Shown here: in pieces, positions 38,135 to 49,290 of the stretch
Numbering within the stretch: the stretch's first letter is position 1
Layout: each line of letters starts with the position of its first letter
DNA from: Tenodera sinensis
Lineage: Eukaryota > Arthropoda > Insecta > Mantodea > Mantidae
Length of the DNA stretch: 64,000 nucleotides
Reading direction: 5' to 3'
NCBI GenBank assembly: GCA_030765045.1
Contig: CM060965.1
Span: 62,314,787-62,378,786 of the forward strand
Notes under the pieces: generated by a model
Told to the model about the DNA's origin: nothing
Databases searched by the model: none
Seen by the model: only the letters and a program-made list of their open reading frames with translations
Position numbers and translations under genes: made by a program

Positions 38135-38845
38135 TGATAAAAAATCTGCTGTGTTGCATTCACATAACTTTCTCTACTCTTGCGCTATTCTTACCAACTC
38201 TATCTTCTTCATGTTGGTCGAGATAAATATTTGCAGAAATTATCTTATTGCTAATTTTCTTGTAGGTGGTTGGTCGCTATGTTAAGCCTTTAAAATTTGG
38301 GTCTTTTGCACGGCAAGAGATAAAAACGTGAATAACGAACGACCTTCACTTTGAGAAAAATTTAAGTATTACAAAACTCATGCAAATAACCAGGAATATT
38401 TCAGAAATAGTTCACTTCACACACACAAAAAAAAAAAAAAAAAAAAATAAATGCATTTGGACATAACTTATATGTTTAACGAGATCTATATTTTTGTATA
38501 GTAGGATTTGGTCTATGTCTTACGGTTTACAAGTTATGTAAAAGTCATCAAGAGTAAACAGGACTACATGTGCTATAACCAGAGAATTCGAAATATACAT
38601 TTCATTTTCCATAAAATGTCTTTAACATGTGGCGTTTTTATCAAAATCGTTAGAGCCATTTTCGAGAAAATCAAAATTTTCGAAAAATTTTCCATATAAA
38701 GGATGGTTTAGGATGGAGGAATTTTCTTCAAAACCTTCGTATCGCATCCTTCAAAGGTACTAAACATAAATACCAACTTTGGTTTTAACCAACTTTTCAT
38801 TTTTGGGTTACGTGATACCCACCCACCCACACACACACACTGCTG
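38135..38845 (+). mobile_element. Dispersed family A, copy 6 (near full)
   Basis: It contains in order ACTTTCTCTACTCTTG, TTCTTCATGTTGGTCGAG, TTGCAGAAATTATC, a poly(A) run (38427-38447), TCTTACGGTTTAC, GAAATATACATTTCATTTTC, TCGTTAGAGCC, GGATGGAGGAATTTTC, TTTTTGGGTTACG and a CCCA/CA microsatellite (38817-38840). It is the best template for the family here. Confidence 0.72.
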
Positions 38846-38954
38846 TGTAAAATTTTTTATTTTCTATCCATTGAGCAATTGATTTATGAAAACTGTGCAG
38901 TGTGCAATGTTAATTGCTTAAGCACTGTTTTCTTTTGAATTCTATCTGGGCCAG

Positions 38955-39236
38955 GGCCTACCACTTAGCCACTACGTCCCCCACCTCTGCCCCCTACAAG
39001 TGTCACGAGTGGGGTGCAGTACTGGAGGGTGGTAGATGGTTAGCCCTCTGATCCCTCCTGGCCGGCTATGTGGTCTTCACGACCTGGGGCCGCTACTTTT
39101 CCATCAAGTAGCTCCTAAATTTATACCCCCGGGACTAACGAGGCTCAGTACATCGCGGGCCACACCTCCCAGAGGGGATAAACTCCCCATGCTAGTACCA
39201 GGCAAGCGCGGCACCAACTGCGCTACGGAGGCGGTC
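38955..39236 (-). mobile_element. tRNA-derived SINE (family B)
   Basis: It has CCACCTCTGCCCCCTAC, ACGAGTGGGGTGCAGTACTG, GCTACTTTTCCATCAAG, ACTAACGAGGCTCAG and CACCAACTGCGCTACGG (inverted A box). Its head end abuts an (AAT)n array. Confidence 0.8.

Positions 39237-39315
<79 letters not shown>
39237..39315 (+). repeat. (AAT)n microsatellite
   Basis: An almost pure trinucleotide array of about 26 units next to the SINE head. It produces poly-Asn and poly-Leu frames that are not genes. Confidence 0.97.
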
Positions 39316-39439
39316 GTAATAACATTAATAATAGTATCGTTAATGTCTCACATTAATTATGTAGGATAATGGACCGAATGTTTGGTCTCACCCTCATCAT
39401 TATGGATATATAAATTAGCCTATGATCTCAGTTGAACAA

Positions 39440-39860
39440 GCAATAAACTCCTGAACTGTGTCGGTCGCGGCAGATGGCGCTGGAGTAGGAGAGGCTATAA
39501 AGGGATGATGACGCTTCTCGGAGACCCGACACTCACACGGCGGGAAGAAAAAGGGATTTCCTCTTTTCCAAACAATAAACTTTGTTCGTTCCGCCTCTTC
39601 ACCCTGCCTTCCAACCCTCCCAACATACAACTTCATTCTCGCAGCTTACTTTTATCTGAGCTTCGTGAAATGGATGATCGCAGAGTGGGGGGAGCTCTGC
39701 GTCATAACGGATCAAGAAGAATGGGAACCTTTTATCATATTCACATTTATTGTCGTTGCAGTAAATGGGAATTTCGAAACACGCTCGTTCCAGTTGGATT
39801 ATTGAGCACTGGCGGCGGCTGTCCCGGCAAGAAAGCTCGTACAGAATAACGTCAAGACAT
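39440..39860. promoter_or_regulatory. Candidate noncoding block with CTCF-like site
   Basis: A GC-rich block starting at GCGGCAGATGGCGCTGG (39468-39484), which fits the insect CTCF core AGATGGCGC. It also contains CTTTTATCATATTCACATTT and TTTATTGTCG. A 114-codon frame crosses it without recognisable domains. Regulatory identity is inferred. Confidence 0.3.
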
Positions 39861-40084
39861 TCGTCTCTCTACTGCAAGTATCAAGAATAACCATAAGAAT
39901 GAATTACGAATTGTTTCAAGTCATCAAACAGAATGGGTTGAGCCAAACAATCTTTCACCACTTTTTGTGGTTCAGCGTCAATAATGGAACGTTTGCTCAG
40001 TAATTTTGGTTTCATGGCCGAATTATTTCCTCAGAGATGTCCAAATCTTCAAATCACCATCATCATAATCGTCAACTTCATGGC

Positions 40085-40740
40085 TTAGGTATGTTGACCC
40101 GTTTCATTTCGCAGTGGAAATCTGAGGCAGATGATCTCCCCAGCGTTGCTTAGGTCGTACAATACTTCTACGGCCTAAATGTATATGATTTAACATACTG
40201 TTTGGAAATCTGTCTTCGTTCATTCTTATTACATATTGAAACAAATTACATTTATTTGCCTTTATCTTAACACTTAGTCTGAATATGTTCAGTTTGTTCC
40301 TGATATCTTCACTCCTCTTTTGATCTCCTACGACTCATTTGAGAAACTGCATTTTGGCTGTTTCTATTTTTCTCTCCTCTAGTTTTGTGAAAGGCCATGT
40401 TCTTGATCCATAAATCAGCGATTGTTTTATAAAATCTTAAGTTTGTTTCCACTACTTTATTTCTTAAACATCTATTTATTGTACCACAGATATGTTGAAA
40501 TTTTTCAACTTCTTTTCTATTCCCATATTATGCGCTCCTAAATATTTAAAGCAGTTCACATGTTCAATTATTTCTATTCTAATTACAATTCTTGTTCTCT
40601 TGTGATAAGCCATAGATTTTGTTTTCTGACTTGATATTTTTAAGTTGTATTCTTTTATTGTTTCACACAATTCATTAGTTGTCTTAAGATATTTATGAAA
40701 AAGCTAGCTGTCATCCATAAAACAGCAATTAATAACATTT
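40085..40740 (-). pseudogene. Decayed LINE reverse-transcriptase 3' region (copy 1)
   Basis: The minus strand reads, across frameshifts and at least two stops, FMDDS (RT catalytic motif position), then EYNLKISSQKTKSMAY, then IIEHVNCFKYLG, then YGSRTWPFTKLEERKIE, then EDIRNKLNIF, and ends HLGRRSIVRPKQRWGD. This is the order of the endonuclease-reverse-transcriptase LINEs abundant in insects, including their C-terminal GRRxxGRPxxRW motif. Only the RT C-terminal half and tail survive; the endonuclease is absent. Confidence 0.85.
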
Positions 40741-42119
40741 AGTGCTGAGAGATTTCGATCTTTAATCTTCCAAGAGAAACTACAAAGCTTCACCATTGCA
40801 ATAAAACTATTTTCTGTTGTAGGTGTTAGGCGACCCTGTTAATAAATTAAGGAGAACAACTTTAAAGTTGACAGCTAGAATTAAAGATAAAAATATGGAC
40901 TTTACAAATGTAGCCATCCTTATTAAACAGCGAAATGCATTCGGGCTAAGCTTTCCAAGAGGACAAGTTCTCCAGTCTTTGAGAATAAATGCGTTAAAAA
41001 TATCTTGCTTTCGTTTGTTTTCATGCGTATTTGACTGCTCCCTGATGTTTAGAAGAAGAGCTTTGGCGCATCTGTTTAATAGTTCAGATGCGAAGACGTG
41101 GTGAATGAACTCGATGGAGAGATGCTCAAATGAGCCTGAGGTTCGCCGAACTGAAACCACCCCAACCGCGACTCGTACTCAAGACATTGCGGTATACTGT
41201 ACACTAGCAGAGAAAGTTAAGGCATTGGTCTTGGGAATACGAAATCTGTGTCCAACCCTGCCAGGGTGAGATTTCCTTCAGGTTTGCCTCATCATAAACG
41301 CCGAGCCACTCGACTAGATATACCTAAGTTATACGGAGGGGGAAGGATGAAGTGAAAGAGCCACAGAAAGCTATAGGTCGCAGATAGATAGGCCACAGAG
41401 ACGCGCGAAAATTTCTCTACCCCACTGCCAGGGCTATCTAAATAGGGCGACCAAGCAGTTATCTTGATCTCCATGGGGAGTACCCTTTTCGTTTTGCAAG
41501 GACTTATAAATTGGGAACCACATGTGGCAGAAACTGGCCAATAAACTGGAATATTATCAATAAATACGAGTACTTAAAGTCGTTTAAGAGCTTTGTCAGT
41601 AATATAAACTTTGATTAATTGTAAAAACCACAATTAAGCCTTAAATATCAAAGTCAATTTTTGTGTTAATATTTTATCTTCAAGTACTATGTATAAATAT
41701 TTGTTACTTATGTTATTTACTATGTTATTTGCGTTAAAGAATAGATGCATAAATCAGGGAATACTACGCGGTTTAATGGGGCTTGATGTTGAAATTAAGA
41801 AAATGCCTATAGCGAAATGTGAACAGAGAGTTTGTTGAGGTTAACATGAAGAAGGTACATAGAAGAGTAAGTTTTCGTAAGCAACAATTTTTTTCTTTTC
41901 TCAAGGTATCCCAGAAGGCGATTCCGACGTACCTAATCTGATATTGAATAATTCATTTGAAATAAATATTTTCTCTCCTTGGATATCGAAACTATAGAAA
42001 CAGAACAAATAGTTTTACAGGAGCGGAGCAAGACTTGAAATCAGCGAGCTCTTGTCTGGATCATTTAAGGCACATACATAGGTACTAAAAAGATCCAACC
42101 TCTTGCTTCTTCCACAGGG

Positions 42120-42720
42120 TCTTTTTTTTTTTCGTCATTATAATTTCATTATTCATACGTCAAATTGACGGAGAATGGCTGCCAAACCTTGTTAAAACAT
42201 GTGATTACGCCCCATTTCGCTCTTTTGTGTTTACAGCGGAGTTTGATTTCGTTATTCCTTTTTTTTAGAGGCGCGCACAAAGACCGACCGAATCTGCCCA
42301 TTTCAATCATATTCTTTTGGTGGGGAGAGAAAGAAGCCTGGTATAACACATCTGCCGGCAGCGACCCCCTCCCTCTCTCCCTCATTTACCCCGTGTTAGC
42401 AGCTAAACGAACAACATTCCCCCTCACTCCCTCCTCTTGCATTAATTGCGTTTGCTGGGTACTGCGCCAAGTGCTGCTTTTCCGTCCTCAAATGCAAATT
42501 TTAACCTTGTTAAAGCTTCGGCCTCCCAAGTTTAGATTATCAATGGTTAATTAATCTTCAATTTATTCACTTTGTGTAATGAATTTAACACTCAATTTAG
42601 CGGTTATTAATCAAAGTTTTAATTAAGGTTATTATGAGGCACTAATCATGCACCACGGTTGACGTTGTTTGGTGCTGCAATTAAACGTCAGGGGTGGGGC
42701 CATTAGTGCTTCTAACGCGT
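42120..42720. promoter_or_regulatory. Homeodomain/POU-motif-rich candidate enhancer
   Basis: This block carries a perfect POU octamer ATGCAAAT (42492-42499), TTAATCAAAG (TCF-like) and about nine TAAT/ATTA cores between 42440 and 42720, including GCATTAATTGCG, GGTTAATTAATC and TTTTAATTAAGG. It has no repeat signature, and the crossing frames resemble no protein. It is the strongest enhancer candidate by motif density in the window, but this is inference. Confidence 0.4.
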
Positions 42721-43754
42721 TCTGTGTTAGGTGCACGAGCAACTGGGTGATTTCATTCACCCGAGCCATTACTATCCACAAAACCAGGGCGCTCACTTGG
42801 GGAGCTTGTTACCAACTAAAATGTAACAGTGTTGCGGATGTAGTTAACGTCAACAAACACCGCTCAAATAATCAAACTACACTTATAACCTTTGTTCTTC
42901 ACTATCAACGTCATTCGAGTAGAAGAATATCAGTTCAACTTATCGCCACTACATTTATGTATACAGGGCGTTCAAATATTTACCTACACATCACAAAACA
43001 ATTAGACTGCAAAATTCAATGCCATCCCGGCTACGGTGCTGAATGTTTTGAGGTGCTACCTTTCCAACTTCAGGAGTAGATACTTATAGCCAACATTTCA
43101 AAATCTTACTCTTTTCATCTAAATGTTTTCAAAATGTTTCACATTCTCCTCGACGACAATTACAAGTGTGTTTTAAATTTCTTGCACATATATTCAATAG
43201 TTCCTGAGAGAAACATTTTATTTTACTTCTATTATGCAAATATTTCGCGAGATGAGCACCAGCAGAAATCCCAGTTTTTATGAAAAAACAATACATTATT
43301 TAAGCAGTTAATCAAGAACTGCCATCTAGAAATTGTTTGCCTTCCAGTTGTTTCAGAAGAAAATTATACCTTTATTTATACATATTTTCTGTGATAATTT
43401 ATCCTTAGTGGCCCAATCAATTATGCCATAGCCTGAGTATTTAAAAAAATCATATGCCAGTATAAGCTCATTCTCTCAGATTTCAGATGAACATGGAACA
43501 TTTTAATCCGCAGAAGTGGAAGAAATCAACGTCCACTGAAAGAAATTAGACGCACACACATACAGGTCATTATGTGGTGCATTCATGGGCGTTTAATTAG
43601 TCACATGTTGAAGCTTTAAAGGATCCCACATGGAACAACATATTGACCTCAGCTCCAGCTTGTTTTACTATATATTAATTTACAGTTGTGTAATTCTCTT
43701 CTTATATCTTAACTTGCTTCATATAGTAGGGTATAGTTATCCCTAACACATCTC

Positions 43755-43783
<29 letters not shown>
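43755..43783 (+). repeat. Poly(A) run beside a LINE relic
   Basis: 29 A bases lie 30 bp from the minus-strand LINE relic. A LINE tail there would appear as poly(T) on the plus strand, so this run is not that element's tail. Confidence 0.9.
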
Positions 43784-43787
<4 letters not shown>

Positions 43788-43809
43788 TTCCACTTTTCAA
43801 TTCCCCTTT

Positions 43810-44530
43810 CCTCTCTATTTTGTCAGCACCTGGAACTCCGAACCGTAAATCAGCATGTATAATGATATTACTTTGTAAAATGATATCTCAATTTCCTTTC
43901 TAGCATTTTTAGGGATCTATTAATAACGCCACGTACGTAACTGAATTTATTGATTTTGTTTTAAATATCATCAGTCACAATATAGGAAATACTGTAGGCG
44001 AAGTAATTTAAACAGTTAATCTGCTCTGTTATTGTTCCTTCCAAGACAAGTTAACTGTCTCATTCTCTAAATGCTAACTAAAATGTTTTGGTATTTAATA
44101 TATTTAAATTAAGAGTATTATTTATTTTATTTTATTGGAATAATACCCCTCTGTGCTTTATTTTCAGAACTAGATAGTAACAGTTGCTTATGCCTAGTTC
44201 TGTTTCATTTACCACTCTACTAGGATTCCAGGTTCATATTTTGGATATTCTTTAACTTCCTAATGTGTTATTCCTTTCCCTTGCTTTATAGCCAACACAA
44301 CCATCTAAAGTCTTCTACTAGCTGACTTATATATCTTCAATTAACTGTAGGTATTTTCCTTTCTTTTCCTTACTTCTGAAAAAATTCTTTATCTAGTTGC
44401 GTTTAATTTCCACGTGCCAACATATTCCTTTGGATCTTTTTTCTTCTCCTAGCATGTCGTATGTGATTTATTCTTTTCTCTCTTACAATTATTCATCCCT
44501 TCAACTGGAAACAACTTTTTCATTGGCTTC
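43810..44530 (-). pseudogene. Decayed LINE reverse-transcriptase fragment (copy 2)
   Basis: The minus strand reads EQINCLNYFAYSISY, then NKINKFSYVRGVINRSLK, then YMLIYGSEFQVLTK, with stops and frameshifts. This is the same segment and family as 40085-40740 (there VNCFKYLG, CGTINRCLRN and YGSRTWPFTK). The 44110-44530 part is more decayed and assigned only by continuity. Confidence 0.75.
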
Positions 44531-45798
44531 TTCAAGTAAATGTTTATTAGGTTGAGTAACTATCTGTTTGCATAAGTAATTAATTCTTTGAATCGATAGA
44601 ATGATAAGGTGATACCTTGGAACTTGTTTTGTTAACAGCCATTAATTACTGTAGTACCTAACACGCTAATTTCGGTAATCACATCAAGTATCATTTTTGA
44701 CATTAATTTTCTATTATCAATATTATTATTCTGTGTGTTATTTGTTGCATATCGAGAATCATGTCCAAAAGCTGCTATAAAGATAATTGCAATTTAGAAC
44801 GGTAAATATAACCGATAGGTATATTTCGTTGACCCACTCCCCTCCAAACAGGTATTAATGCTTCAGACAACCTTCCTTTTCTCAAATGCCGCATGGATCT
44901 TATTACTGCAGCCTGTGTGCCGACAAGACGGTAGCTCTTACAATGCTGGGGACAAAAAAGAAGAGACCTTCTCGCTTACTTCTGAAAAATGGCCGGCAAA
45001 CTTCAACTGAAAAGTAGGTATGGGTGGGCACATTATGAAAACATCCGCTGCTCTGGCGGAAAACATCAGCTCGAAGCATTAGCTCACACGCACGTGACTC
45101 TTGCCTCAATTTCCGTGTACCTACAGGAGATATCCATGCTCACAGATCTATTAATATGTTTAATTATCATCACATTTGTTGACTTTTACCATTTAAATCT
45201 TATCATATTTATTTTCCTTTATTGTTAACGGTTGCTTATGGTTTAATTCGGCGCAAGAAGCCATGTCACCTCGATGCTGATTTTGTGACCGGCAGACTAG
45301 CGTGGTTGATCGTATTAGTGCCTTTTGATTTCTGTTATTCACTATTGTCGAAACATATATACAGTACACATCCTACGCTAAATGCTTTTCAGAAACTCGG
45401 AAGTGAATAGGCTTCGTCTCGTGTGTTACTTCCTCCTCGTTTTTCGCAGATGCACTTACCACACTTGCATAGAACTATACAACTTGGCACAATTTACTTG
45501 TACAGGTTACACAAGTTTCGTATATTAGAAGAAACTAAATGCTGGGGATGTGAATCAGAAAGAAAACCACCATAAATACCTATAACACTATGATACCTTG
45601 AGTTTGCTTCTATTTACAACACTTTAAATCCTCTTATCAATAATAAAAAAGACTTAAAACCCTTCATGTTTACATTCTTTAACAGTGAATTAAGAAGGCT
45701 CTAAATGAGTTCAATATAATAATTCGATTTAACTCATTTAACTTAATTTAAGTATCCATTATGACACGCATTTCATCACTGCAATTAAGTTATGCCGT

Positions 45799-45863
45799 CC
45801 TCCCGCCCCCTCCCTCTCTCTCTCTCCCTCCCTCCTTCTCTCTCTCTCTCTCTCTCTCTCTCT
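45799..45863 (+). repeat. CT/CCCT-rich simple repeat
   Basis: An imperfect pyrimidine tract ending in a pure (TC)n run. Confidence 0.93.
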
Positions 45864-45999
45864 TATACTTACGAATGTTTTTCTAAAACGTTCCTTTTGT
45901 ATTCATAGGGCCTCTCAACATATGTATATATTTCCTGTAAAATGTAGGTAACGAAGATATAAATTATACAAAATGTAGTGCGTTTAAAAAGGATTTCAT

Positions 46000-46200
46000 A
46001 GGTCACAGAAAATTCGGAGTATAAATGTTACTAAATAGATATTCAAATAGTTAAATCATTTTTGAGGAAATGAAAAAGAAAAAACGACTATGTAAAGGGT
46101 AGCATAAGTTGAGGGATTTCCTTGAAGGTGTTTGACTTACCAAGCTTAGGGTATTTATGAGACTTTCCACTCTTGAGTTGTGCTGTTCAAGATGTTCTCA
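46000..46200 (+). mobile_element. Dispersed family A, 3' fragment
   Basis: TTTTTGAGGAAATGAAAAAG, GGGATTTCCTTGAAGG, CTTACCAAGCTTAGGG and TTGAGTTGTGCTGTTC follow the order of the family 3' half. It is diverged, has no microsatellite, and is assigned with caution. Confidence 0.4.
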
Positions 46201-46437
46201 CCCTCTCTTTAAACATGCAATACGTACCTGGAGTTTTTCATGAAGGTCCCTCGTCGTCATCGCGGAAGAAGAATCGTAATCTCTAGAAGTATCTTTCATA
46301 CCTCCGTGTTATTTTTGTGCTCATTAACTGATCGCTAAATTCATTCATAGAGACATATGGTACAGATGAGAGAAACACTCTTTCAATGTCCCGTTACCAT
46401 CACTCTGGATTACATCGTCCGTAAAAACCATTTAGGT

Positions 46438-46783
46438 TAGAGGCCTGCGCGGGCCGACATTCTTAGATTTGGTCCGGCCCGGTGTCAACCAAGCCCGAGC
46501 CCAAGGAGAGGTTACAGTGCCCGATTGTGTAATTTTATTTTAAACAAAATTATGTTCCCATCATCATCATCATCATTATTGGAAACGTTTCAGTAGAATA
46601 ATCATGTAGAATTCCTGTAAAGAAATGCTGCAATAATTGCACTATTCTTGAAATTTTGACATGTCACCAAAAATATGTTACATTACTTTGTATCTCTTAA
46701 TTTCCAAGCCCGGGCCCAGCTCGAGCCCGACAAATATTTTTCAAATTAGGCCCGAGGGTTTGCCCGAGCAGTGCAGACCTCTA
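46438..46783. mobile_element. hAT-like nonautonomous element (MITE)
   Basis: 346 bp with inverted ends TAGAGGCCTGCGCGGGC and, inverted, TAGAGGTCTGCACTGC. It is flanked by ATTTAGGT (46430-46437) and ATTTACGG (46784-46791), an 8-bp duplication matching at 6 of 8 positions as expected for hAT. GC-rich subterminal GGCCCGG/CCCGGGCC repeats surround an AT-rich centre. It has no coding capacity. Confidence 0.78.
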
Positions 46784-46849
46784 ATTTACGGTCTGACATC
46801 TAATATTTCAAATTTGGCTTAAATTTTCAATATGACTCTACATATGGCT

Positions 46850-47640
46850 GTTTCCCACTGATGACCAGTATAAGACAGAAGTGTTAACAGACGGCAGCTA
46901 GATGAACTGAAAGTTTGCGGGAGCGGCAAACATGTTTAGGAACAAGGCAATAGTCCAACAACATAATTTAAGCTAGATGACAAGTGTTCCAATAATCAAT
47001 ATGAGCGGATGATTGTTACAGGCTCTAAGGACAATCAATGAAACGAAAGAGACACCAATTATGGGAAGGGCAGTAGTTGTATTCACAGACAGCGAAATTA
47101 CAGTCGACTTGTTGGAGAATAACAACAAACACGGATTCATAATTGAAAATATTAGGAAACATCCAAAACTTCTCACTACAGATTCACACTAACTGGTACT
47201 CTCGGAAAGGAAAGAGCTGCTAATTACCCAAACAAGTAACAGCATAATCTACAGGATAATCGTTGTGTCGATAATCCACAGGAAGATACCCAAAAGCAAA
47301 GTAATACAACCCGAGGCGAAGAAAAGCATTGAAACATGGAAAAGGATATGGTCAGACACAACGAAAGGGGCGATTACTCAGTCTTATATCAGTGTCAAAT
47401 AGAATGAAGAAACTTAAGCAAAAACAGCAAACTTAAGATGTTAACTGGACACGGGAATCTCGAATCGTATTTTTACAGGTTCAGGATATTGGAAAATCCA
47501 AGATGTCCTTGTGGCAGCAGAGCGTAGTCAATCATCTTATAGTTTTTTCCAAAACATGATACTCTGTCCCACTGCTGTGCCAAAGACGGCATTACTTTGA
47601 TGTATGGGTTTTATGAGGATTTCCGTGGTTTAAAAATATA
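46850..47640 (+). pseudogene. Decayed LINE RNase H and C-terminal region
   Basis: Reading across frameshifts gives TEVLTDGS (RNase H first aspartate motif), KLDDKCSNNQ, VVFTDSEITVDLLENN (RNase H TDS motif), GFIIENIRK, and later ESYFYRFRILENPRCPCGS. The last resembles the (L)TGHGxFxSYLxRFxxxxxPxCxCG motif of I/R1-type non-LTR retrotransposons. Several stops occur. It is a different LINE type from the two minus-strand relics. Confidence 0.75.
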
Positions 47641-48349
47641 AAGGAACTATATACAAGACAGCTACACTGCCTCTCGCCCTGTTTATGAGAGTTGCCCTTT
47701 GCTTGCTAATGGTTATTACCAAGAGCCGGTCCTCCTTTCGAGGGTATCATGATTTGAAAAAATGTATATGTGGAAATGCCCATTTTTAAACCAACAGCGC
47801 AGCATATCCAAAACGCCAGTTAAAGGTGTTAGAAATTTGGTCTACTAATGATTATCACAAAATAAAGCTCGAGATAATTTTTGGGTTTCCTAAAAATATC
47901 AATATTAACAGTTATAAGCACAAGAACATAACATAACAAATATGGCCACACATAGATATTCATATAATTTGGCAAAAATAAATTTTGAAGGTTTACTCAG
48001 TTTATAATTAAACTCTGATACACGAAGATTATATAACTATAAATGAGACTTTAATTAAATTACATATTTTTTTCCTGTCATGGAGTATTGATAGAGTAAT
48101 GATATAACAATGTATGCAACAATGTTAATTCGTGTCTAAATAATTCAATTATATTTCTATAAACCATCTAATAAGTTATGGGTCAATGATAGCTATAAAT
48201 AAACAAACTTTTGTTGTTATACCTACCCTAAAATTTTAGGTTGGAACACTTCAATTTTTTTGTTCTGTAATGATTATAAACACAGAGAAATGCACCAGAG
48301 CAATGTTTTTCTTTAGTGTAGTACACGGCGAACCCCGAGGGTAATGCAA

Positions 48350-48361
48350 GGGGGGGGGGGG
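48350..48361 (+). repeat. G12 homopolymer
   Basis: Twelve consecutive G bases, unusual in this AT-rich window, at the edge of the GC-richer block 48370-48620. Confidence 0.95.
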
Positions 48362-48369
48362 TGCAACAC

Positions 48370-48620
48370 AAACATTGAGGGGGCCGGGCTGCATGTCAAG
48401 CACAGGTCGGCACGTAATACAATCCTACATAATAACCTCGGACCTTATTATTGGCTGGTTCTCTGATGAATCCCTCGTCATTCTTTGTGGAGGCCGCTCG
48501 GTCTGACACTCGCTTCTTCTTGATGGGATTACGGATAAGTGGGATTAGGATAATATGTGCGTGATGAATAGCACGGGTTTATAGTTCCGAGTAAGATCAA
48601 AATCTCTTAAATGAAACCGT
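48370..48620. promoter_or_regulatory. Candidate enhancer with clustered K50 homeodomain sites
   Basis: GGATTA at 48526 and 48542 alternates with GGATAA at 48533 and 48548, four Otx/Pitx-type words in 28 bp. A SOX-type CTTTGT lies at 48483-48488 and another GATTA-like word nearby. Otx and Sox proteins activate Rax in vertebrates, so the pairing in an Rx intron is suggestive. No repeat or coding signature is seen. Confidence 0.42.
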
Positions 48621-49004
48621 TACGACCGGGATCGCTGCCTACAGTAACAAACTCTACACTCGCTTTTTCTTTTCTTAAATTTGACGGCATAAATAAAATG
48701 TTTACTTAAGGCTTGCTTATGAAAAAGCAAGTAATGCGCAAGAACTCACTTTTGAGATTTCATTGAAAATGCCCATTTTTTTCCACCACATTTCAAAATT
48801 TTCCCTTTGGGATGTTTCACATATGCATTTTGATTATACGTAATAATTATTAATCTTAACCTTATTAACTTGAAATAAATAATTTGGAAACAAGCGAGCA
48901 CCGCTAAATACTACAAGGTGACCAACTGTATTTTAGCAATAGAAAATGTTGCATACATCTATCTCCACTTATTAATTTTCTTTAACCTAGTAGGTTAATC
49001 CGAC

Positions 49005-49108
49005 GAGTGAGTGAGTGAGTGAGTGAGTGAGTGAGTGAGTGAGTGAGTGAGTGAGTGAGTGAGTGAGTGAGTGAGTGAGTGAGTGAGTGAGTGAGTGAGT
49101 GAGTGAGT
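49005..49108 (+). repeat. (GAGT)26 tetranucleotide microsatellite
   Basis: 104 bp of uninterrupted GAGT units, the purest tetranucleotide array in the window. Confidence 0.98.
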
Positions 49109-49109
49109 A

Positions 49110-49290
49110 GGGTTTAAGGGCATGTCGACAGCTAGGTCATTAGAGCCCCATATTCGACGAATGTGAAATGATACTTAAATGAGCCCGGGGTCCATATAGA
49201 TATTTAAATTGCGAGGGGAAAAAAAAGGCTTAACTGGATAACTCAACCTATCCGAGATTGGAACTCGGAAAACCTTTTATTAACTACATC
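49110..49290 (-). repeat. Possible SINE next to the (GAGT)n array
   Basis: The minus strand has TTCCGAGTTCCAATCTCGG (B-box-like palindrome) and GTTATCCAGTTAAGCC. The left part reads AAGGGCATGTCGACAGC, seen from memory in dispersed insect repeats. Weak support. Confidence 0.3.

Noticed and set aside
39036..39356. 106-codon frame with a poly-Asn tail
   Set aside because: It translates an inverted SINE followed by an (AAT)n array; no protein homology.
41150..41500. GC-richer stretch considered as a SINE
   Set aside because: Possible tRNA-like words are too degenerate and no second copy was found in the window.
42669..43079. 136-codon open frame, among the longest on the plus strand
   Set aside because: It overlaps the TAAT-rich block, has no recognisable domain, and its codon use looks like spacer.
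49005..49108. Regular array considered as CRISPR or telomeric repeat
   Set aside because: A pure tetranucleotide with no spacers, and not the insect telomere unit TTAGG.
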